12,500 nucleotides of DNA from positions 1 through 12,500 of the forward strand of contig NW_022204956.1 in the NCBI RefSeq assembly GCF_008831285.2, read 5' to 3'. The notes beneath the pieces were generated by a model. The model did not search any database, was not told the DNA's origin, and worked only from the letters and a program-made list of their open reading frames with translations. Below are positions 7,801-12,500 of the stretch, one piece after another (the stretch's first letter is position 1; each line of letters starts with the position of its first letter). This DNA comes from Nymphaea colorata. Taxonomy: Eukaryota > Streptophyta > Magnoliopsida > Nymphaeales > Nymphaeaceae. A program made the translations under genes and the position numbers.

Positions 7801-8593
7801 ACTGGACCATGCTAGCCAACCTCTCAAATTGACGTTGGTAGGCTGCAACGGTTGTGGATTGGACCAGATTCTTGAGGTCCTCATCATAATCGATGAATGT
7901 TGAATCTCCGAACTGTAATTGGAGACTCGCCTTGTACTTCTCCCAAGTTGGATCTGCCGTTTTGTGATCGAACCACAAATAATGGGTTGTGGCCTCTCCT
8001 GTCATGTTCGCAGTGGCAATTTCAATCCACTCGTCTTGGGGTACACGATGGCACAAGAAGTACCTCTCGGCCATGAATAGCCACTCCCGTAAGTGCTCCC
8101 CATTGAATTTGGGAAACTCATAACGAACGGTGGGAGTTCGCCTCTCTTCTTGAAGCTGACGTTGCGCTCTTCTAGGACGTAGAGGAGATTCGTCCTGTTC
8201 CCCTTCTGAATCGTAATAGGTGCGATTCATTCTGCTGCTAGCGAACCTTTGCACTCTTGGCGTTCTATAATATTCGCTAGTGGGCTCAATGGGCTGTCGC
8301 TCTGGCGGAGGACCCATGTGTAAAAGTTTGCCCCCTTCTGTACTTGTTCCGATATGCGAGAGATTGTTCGGGTCTACCTCAGTATCGGTGGGGTAGGTAG
8401 GGGCACCTAACACACCTTTTCCTTTGTTCGGACCCTGGGCGGTCCTTTCCCCTCCTGGGTTCTGGTTGGTAGCCAATTGCTTCAAAAGACCGCGAATTTC
8501 ATCCATCTCATTTTGCTGCTCTCGGTTTTGTCTTTCCATTTCTCGTTTGCGGACTTGATCGGATTTGTTCATATCATTTCTCATTTGCAACAC
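4679..8593 (-). CDS. Gag-pol polyprotein, main open frame: gag, protease, RT, RNase H, start of integrase
   Basis: A 1304-codon frame encoding most of the element's polyprotein, which would act in cytoplasmic virus-like particles. In order: coiled-coil-like charged N-terminus (about 1-45); retrotransposon gag domain (about 153-300); zinc knuckle C382-C385-H393-C395; a serine/acidic linker (404-436); aspartic protease with D492-N-G-A-T; RT (about 655-835) with VDYRALN at 730-736, catalytic D766 and FFDD at 828-831; RNase H with D976, E1013, D1038 and D1081; integrase zinc domain ending C1198-C1201; and the first integrase catalytic aspartate D1231. The frame starts with GTG at 8593 because a stop lies just upstream, so this is not the natural start: gag probably begins at the ATG at 8736 in another frame. 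After about residue 1260 (near 4815) the frame slips and the last 40 or so residues are nonsense. All visible RT and RNase H catalytic residues are intact. Confidence 0.95.
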   Translation of the reverse strand: MLQMRNDMNKSDQVRKREMERQNREQQNEMDEIRGLLKQLATNQNPGGERTAQGPNKGKGVLGAPTYPTDTEVDPNNLSHIGTSTEGGKLLHMGPPPERQPIEPTSEYYRTPRVQRFASSRMNRTYYDSEGEQDESPLRPRRAQRQLQEERRTPTVRYEFPKFNGEHLREWLFMAERYFLCHRVPQDEWIEIATANMTGEATTHYLWFDHKTADPTWEKYKASLQLQFGDSTFIDYDEDLKNLVQSTTVAAYQRQFERLASMVQWPEKALIGAFKGGLKSEVKRELKIHRFNRLEECFAMARLYEEQIEEKRAEKKAHKMDKQRRRPSYSSGSRFRGKEPTPFRRGSDYRPPQGPNPGQGRKPPTRYLTPKQIEEFRRKGLCYRCEGKWDKNHQCPTYYRVQVVSDDESSSCSDSSTTSYETSSSSSDEEVVTKRRAKQAEKKKEVRIEETPAKEEKPTEAESLHSMQDPNKPNSFRVFGRINGHKVLILLDNGATKNFLTEEAARRCNISLESSHPQTIIVGGGMRLKCHNEGKGIEVVIKRKPFKIDFLVIPLDGVDLILGMPWFFTLGIISWDVKNFSMTFTPDGDEEPMTLQGLTSTTRPKAALRAIETEQPACWVMALATDVPEKEEQKEVVPEGIQLVLDQYEDVFEEPKGLPPQRSYDHRIIMTQGAEPVNVRPYRYGYNQKAEIERLVKEMLESGIVQPSSSPFSSPVLLVKKKDNTWRFCVDYRALNEATVKDRHPIPVIDELLDELAGATIFSKIDLRAGYHQIRMYKDDVPKTAFRTHDGHYEFLVMPFGLTNAPATFQRCMNDVFRQYLRDFILVFFDDILIYSQSEESHQKHLAIALQILRDNQLYAKMSKCSFGQPSIGYLGHIVCQQRVRADPEKLEAMQKWPLPKDLKGLRGFLGLTGYYRRFIQGYGLIAQPLTQMLKKGAFQWSDKARAAFEKLKLALMSAPVLTLPDFNQQFTIETDACEVGIGAVLSQGGHPIAYMSKALTSRAKPLSTYEKELLAIVLAVEKWRPYIIGRRFTVKTDQNSLKYMLKQRVSTPTQQRWLAKLLGYDFEIEYKKGPENTAADSLSRLTEQFMTLSVVETDVWDRLAQEQQADQSLRLVHASTEQHPGSIPFYTVRGNLLYRKNRAVVPPESGLKQELLRHFHDTPAAGHEGVSKTLSRIKAQFWWRGMKAEVQRYIRSCLVCQREKYEAIRPPGHLVPLPIPAKPWTDVTMDFIDAMPRSEGKEAVLVVVDRLTKYSHFAPCLGRIKGQWWPACTRSTLESSTECHNQSYVTEIQFSLAHSGRST

Positions 8594-8736
8594 TCTTTTT
8601 CAATGTTCAAAATTCTGCCCATTGCATAGTTGGGAACTGGTCCCGCTTGTGTGCTCGGAGCTTCCTCAGGTTGATCGTTGAGGGGCTCCTCAAGGACAGG
8701 CTCGTCGGAATTGAACTGCTTCTTTGACTTGCCCAT
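8581..8736 (-). pseudogene. N-terminal piece of gag, separated from the main frame by a frame change
   Basis: A 51-codon frame from an ATG at 8736-8734 to a TGA at 8583-8581, overlapping the main gag frame by about 13 bases. It begins MGKSKKQFNSDEPVLEE and is hydrophilic, with acidic and proline-rich stretches, as in the extreme N-terminus of many plant gags. The main frame has no ATG until the fourth codon after its GTG and has a TGA at 8602-8600, so the two most likely formed one gag whose frame is broken in the five-A run at 8596-8600. A deliberate -1 shift is unlikely because the run is not phased as a canonical slippery heptamer. The first ATG after the leader is at 8736, which supports this start. 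Confidence 0.7.
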
Positions 8737-9346
8737 AATTGTTTAGGGGCGGTTATATGTCCAAGAACTACCGAAGACAGAAATCCTAGCTAAAATTCCA
8801 AAAAACTGACGCTGCCACTCTCAAGCGAGAAGTCGCTGTCCGACTCCTAAAACTGTTGGCTGATCCCTGCCCGAAGACCTGATCTGCCGATTGACTCTGC
8901 CCTACTGCCCTACGCTGCCGCTGCCTTAGCTGCCGGTAGCGTGTTTAGAGGCAAGGGAGACGGGTTGGCCCGCCTAGTGCTGCGCTTCGCCTACGCGCCT
9001 CGGCACTCCCACTTCGCCCACGGCCGGGCTTTTACAAGCCTAAATCACCGCACCCTCCTGGTGCCTCGGTGACGAACCGGGAGCTCGGCTGCCCTCGGGT
9101 GCACGGAATGTACAGCCCTCTACTTGCTAAGAGTGAGCAAGCAAAGCCCTAAACACGTACGAAGACGGAAGTCGTGGGGACTCCAAAAAACCAAATCTGC
9201 TCTAAAAAACCGAAAATAGACTGACTAGAAAACCAAAAGAAGTCCACTGACACTCTGGAAATCAGAAAAGAAGACCGTCTGCACCGCCGTTGATGAAGCT
9301 TCTTCGTAGGTCCAAGTGCTCAAACCGACGGTGTTCCTCAAGATTC
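8737..9346 (-). other. Untranslated leader between PBS and gag
   Basis: About 610 bases between the primer-binding site and the first gag ATG. No convincing open frame or RNA gene was seen on either strand. In this position packaging and dimerisation signals would be expected, but none can be identified by eye. A short stretch near 9202-9217 (CTCTAAAAAACCGAAAA) resembles TTCTAAAAACCGAAAA in the adjacent LTR at about 9437, perhaps an old small duplication. Confidence 0.6.
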
Positions 9347-9358
9347 GCTCTGATACCA
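9347..9358 (-). other. Primer-binding site for initiator tRNA-Met
   Basis: On the minus strand this reads TGGTATCAGAGC, complementary to the 12 bases at the 3' end (including CCA) of plant initiator tRNA-Met. It starts two bases inside the 5' LTR edge at 9361, the usual place for minus-strand DNA priming. This fixes the element's orientation and is one of the most secure marks in the window. Confidence 0.95.
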
Positions 9359-10595
9359 ATTGTTAGGATCTCACCGCCTAGGCCAGAATAACCCGACCAG
9401 TGCGATCCTAAACTTCCCAGGACCTTCTTGAGGCCTATTCTAAAAACCGAAAAACCTAGGTAATTACACAAATGATCTACCCGGCCGGACAGGACCCCGG
9501 CGCAAAACCCAATAGGTAGGGGGATACACGTGTAGGTTACCCGAATCCCAAATATTCCTAACTAAGTCTACCTACTACAAAAACACTAACGGGGTCGTGA
9601 GGCCTTTACAATTCGCGAGCGATACAAAGAACACTCAATCTCACTCACAAACCACGCAAACCACACTAACGTGCAAACCACACCCAACAGAAGTAAATAG
9701 GTGGTCTGGCTCCTTGTGGTCGTGTCTCGGGCGCAGTGCCCTCGAGGTACCTCAAGGGGGAGCTAGGCCGAAGCCAAGGCTAAAACAGAAATGCTGGAAA
9801 TAAACTAATATGCTACCTAAGACTGAAAGTAAATCCCACCCGGAGCTACAAGGGGGTAAGAGACGATACCGGCCAAGGATCTCCCTTGGCGCACCCGGAT
9901 AGGGTCTCGGGGTGATAACCTGCCCCCGAGCACTGCAGCTCACAGAACAGGAAGACCGACTGAGGCGTGCCTCCACGTAGCCTGCTGCTCGGACTGACTG
10001 CTGCCTGAAAGTGCTGACGGTAGGCCGCGCGCGGATGGACGGGTCGACTGCCGAAGTCTGGTCGCCGCTTGGCCGCTGCGCTGTTACCGCGACTAATCCT
10101 ACGGTGGCAGCGCTAACGTCGCGCTGAGACCGCTTCTGACACGCGCCGGGCCGAGGGGCAAACTGCGCGCCGAGAGTGAATACGCTGTCTCGGATTGCTA
10201 CGGACGTGCCGACGAGGATGCCGAGAGCGCTCGTCTGCTGTCTGATCGAAGGCCGCCTGTCAGGACGACGTCGCCTGACGTCTTCTGCCGATGGGCTGCT
10301 GCTGCGCTGAAGACGACGGGACAGGGCCGGAAGGACCGCCTGGACTGCCGAGGGGGGCTGCTGTCACAGCGACAGCGCCTGCCTGCCTAACTCCGGGATG
10401 TGGCTCGGCCACGGGCGCCGGGGGATGCCGACGAAGAGGAAGGGGCCGTTGTAAGGGCCGGCGAGCCGGCTGAACCTAATCCTAGCTAAGGCTGGGTTGG
10501 CTGGGTTCGGCTGGGCTCTACTAGGTGGTAGGTCTAGTCAAGCAGGTTCGGGTCAGGGTAGGCTCAGTCAAATAGGGTTTAGGTTCAGTCACGGG

Positions 10596-10922
10596 TTGAC
10601 CTAACTAATAGGTTGGTCCAATTGGTGAGGTTAAGGTCGAGCTTAAGCTCATGGTGCTGGTCAAGGTTGACCAAGTGCGGGAGGTTCAACTAACTAGGTG
10701 GTTGACTAAATGGACCGAGTCAATGGGTCCGGGTCAAGTAGGTCAAGGGTCACTCGAGGTAGGCTCGAGTCGCTAAGGGAGGCTACCAACGAAGTGGGTT
10801 CGGTGGACTAGCTGACCTAGTTGACTAAGGCTAAGGGTCAATGCCGATCTAGGTTGGCTCGGTAGAGGTTTAGCCTAGGTGCGGGTTCGGTGCAGGAGGT
10901 TGCCTAGTGGGTTCGGTTGACT
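10596..10922. promoter_or_regulatory. W-box core cluster, 5' LTR
   Basis: This is the counterpart of the cluster in the other LTR. The inverted repeat survives as TGGTCAA-GG-TTGACCA at 10658-10673: the two-base centre differs between copies while both arms are unchanged. Confidence 0.45.
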
Positions 10923-10953
10923 GGGCTGGTCTTACCCAGGGAATGCACCGATG

Positions 10954-10969
10954 CTTGCCACGTGGCAAG
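10954..10969. promoter_or_regulatory. 16-bp perfect palindrome with G-box, 5' LTR
   Basis: The identical palindrome is present in the 5' LTR at the matching position, so it was part of the element when it inserted. Confidence 0.5.
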
Positions 10970-12382
10970 GTGGACGGACACGACAGAGAGAGCTAGAAGA
11001 ATGCTAGCTATTAGGAACGGAGCTCGAATTCTCGCCTAAGAGTTAGGGAGAAATGCGACAAGGAAGGAGAGGAGATTGGGGGCGAAGGGCCAGGTGGCGC
11101 TCTCGTGCGAGCTCGGATGAGGCTAAGACTGAGATGGGGACACGTGGACCAGATCTACGGTGGAGGATTGCTGCGGATCAGGTCAAGAGGGAAAAGAGGA
11201 AACGGCTGAGGAAGAATAGGCAAGGTGGCGCGAGGTGGAGGTGTTTCCTAAAACTAAGGAGGAAAGATTCAAGGGAATAGGGAAAGGGGATCTCGCGGGG
11301 CCTGGCTGAAGGACAAGTGACGATGCGCGGGACCAAGGTGGGTAGCTGGCAGGTGAGGTGGCGAGTGAGGTGGCGGAGGGCTGGCTCGGATTGCGACACG
11401 TGTCAAGATGAACGCGTGAGGATCCTTGCGAGTTAGGGTTGACACGGTGGAGATGGCGAGGAGCTGGAAGGGAGCGGCGGCTGCGGGATTGCTTCCTGAT
11501 TTGGTGGAGCAGCTGATTGCGAGCTGATCCTGGATCGGGACAGATGGCAGCAGCTGGGACAAAGGCTCAGATGAACGGCTGGATGGTGGACAGATGTCGA
11601 AATGAAAGGCTGAGATGAAACGGAGGTGGACTTGCCGGAAATGGCAGATGCGACGGAGGAGGAAACTCCAATTCGCACCGGCGGCCTGAGCTAACGCTCG
11701 GAGCTTAATTGACCGTAATACCCCTTTCAAAATTTTAGTTAAAACACTAGGGAAGAAGGGCAATTCGGTCCCTAACGCCGGAATCAATGGCGACCACCGG
11801 AATTAGCAGCGATGGCCGGATTCAAGCATTTTTCCGGCGAGATTCTATCTCGAGATCCAGCCGACAGAATTCGCCCCTTTTTGATATTTAGAAAGCTCTT
11901 TTCTGGGCGATTCACGGGGATCACTCCTTTTCTTCAGATCTCGACCAGAGAGCGAGATTTCTTAACTTTTGAGCCTCTGGTCCGACAGATCAAAGGGGAG
12001 AACAGGCCGCTAGAAATTGTAATTTTCTTATCGATTTGTCTTTCTAATCCGGCCAACTTCCTACTAGGGATCAAACGTCTGATTCCAATCCCGCGACGCG
12101 ATCTGCAATTTCTGATTAGAACAGAAAACGCCCAAATCCTGATTCCCCTCTTCGGGTATGCCGAGGGAGGAACCGAGTGAAGACGCCCTGTGTTCTAAGG
12201 CAGAATGCAGCAATCGGGCAGCGAGAGAGAGATCGAAATTCGTCTCCTCTTCGGTGTCGAATTGAAGCCGGCGGTAGATCCGTCGCCTTCAATCTTCCCT
12301 ATGCTGGAATCGGCCTCACAGTACCCTCGTGATCAGGGCAAAGGCACCAATTTCAGAACTTTGAAAAAGCTCGAAAGGGGGT

Positions 12383-12388
12383 ACTTAC
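12383..12388 (-). promoter_or_regulatory. Consensus 5' splice donor in the 5' LTR
   Basis: The same CAC|GTAAGT context occurs here, in the LTR that would drive full-length transcription, inside a stretch identical between the two LTRs. If used, it would remove part of the long LTR-derived leader before gag. Confidence 0.4.
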
Positions 12389-12500
12389 GTGACAAGGGAG
12401 GGATCGCCGCCGGTGGTGGAGATCCGCCGATGCCTTCTTCCTTATGCCTATGTCTCGGACGGCGGCTCTTCAAGGAATTTCTGGATTCGGAAGCGTCGTG

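Larger units (their letters stand above)
1..12500 (-). mobile_element. Ty3/gypsy chromovirus LTR retrotransposon, nearly full length
   Basis: A single element transcribed right to left fills the window. It has two long direct repeats (1-3863 and 9361-12500), a primer-binding site just inside the right repeat, a polypurine tract just inside the left repeat, and gag-PR-RT-RNaseH-INT-chromodomain coding between them. Integrase lying after RNase H is the Ty3/gypsy order (in Ty1/copia it precedes RT), and the C-terminal chromodomain marks a chromovirus. The inner LTR ends are TGTTA and TAACA, a 5-bp inverted repeat. Target-site duplications cannot be checked because both outer ends lie outside the window. 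Clade is uncertain: gag and the integrase tail look closer to the Reina/Galadriel/CRM-type chromoviruses than to Tekay or Athila, but the very long LTR is atypical for Reina. Confidence 0.96.
9361..12500 (-). repeat. 5' LTR (upstream LTR of the minus-strand element), cut by window end
   Basis: This is the second copy of the long repeat. Its inner edge is TGTTAGGATC at 9361, two bases from the primer-binding site, which is the expected U5 end. It aligns with the other LTR until the window stops at 12500 (equivalent to left-copy base 3111), so about 750 bp including all of the presumed U3 promoter are not visible. Offsets between copies move from 9369 near the inner end to 9363 at left base 1081, then to 9389 at left base 2761, showing where indels fall. 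Where the copies differ between left bases 1885 and 2760, this copy usually keeps the extra base and is probably closer to the ancestral state. Confidence 0.94.

Noticed and set aside
8596-8601. Programmed -1 ribosomal frameshift at the A run
   Set aside because: The run is not phased as an X XXY YYZ heptamer in the upstream frame and no downstream structure is evident; a one-base indel is simpler.
11269-11787. 172-codon minus-strand open frame in the 5' LTR
   Set aside because: The matching part of the other LTR is broken by frame-changing gaps, the protein is Ser/Pro-rich low-complexity, and no domain is visible. It cannot be called a gene without evidence from other copies.
1-12500. CRISPR array, bacterial operon or plasmid origin
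   Set aside because: There are no regularly spaced short repeats or bacterial-type gene runs; the only large repeats are the LTRs.

Overview
The window looks like plant nuclear DNA and is filled almost entirely by one LTR retrotransposon of the Ty3/gypsy (Metaviridae) superfamily, lying on the minus strand. No host gene, tRNA, rRNA or bacterial feature was seen. The plant assignment rests on a primer-binding site complementary to the 3' end of plant initiator tRNA-Met, a plant-style FFDD reverse transcriptase, and an integrase followed by a chromodomain (chromovirus lineage). The host species cannot be named from this sequence.

Layout, left to right on the + strand. Bases 1-3863 are the element's downstream (3') LTR, missing about 8 bases at its outer end. 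Bases 3864-3878 are the polypurine tract, seen as pyrimidines on the + strand. Bases about 3820-8736 carry gag-pol on the minus strand, in the order gag, zinc knuckle, protease, reverse transcriptase, RNase H, integrase, chromodomain. Bases 8737-9346 are an untranslated leader, and 9347-9358 the primer-binding site. Bases 9361-12500 are the upstream (5') LTR, cut by the window end about 750 bases short. By alignment each LTR is about 3.87-3.89 kb, the interior is 5,497 bp and the whole element about 13.3 kb, so well over half of it is LTR.

The gag-through-RNase H frame is open for about 1,260 codons and the catalytic residues of RT and RNase H are present. Integrase and chromodomain are broken by about five frame changes within 900 bp, and one more separates the likely gag start from the main frame. 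The copy therefore looks recently active but not autonomous now, unless some breaks are assembly errors.

The LTRs are the more unusual part. They hold a gene-like promoter, leader and splice-donor arrangement, a cluster of WRKY-type W-box cores, and a 16-bp palindrome centred on a G-box. Their pairwise identity is strikingly patchy: a stretch of 351 identical bases abuts one of about 870 bp full of one-base gaps. No novel defence or biosynthetic system was found. The noteworthy points concern the LTR architecture and the pattern of damage.
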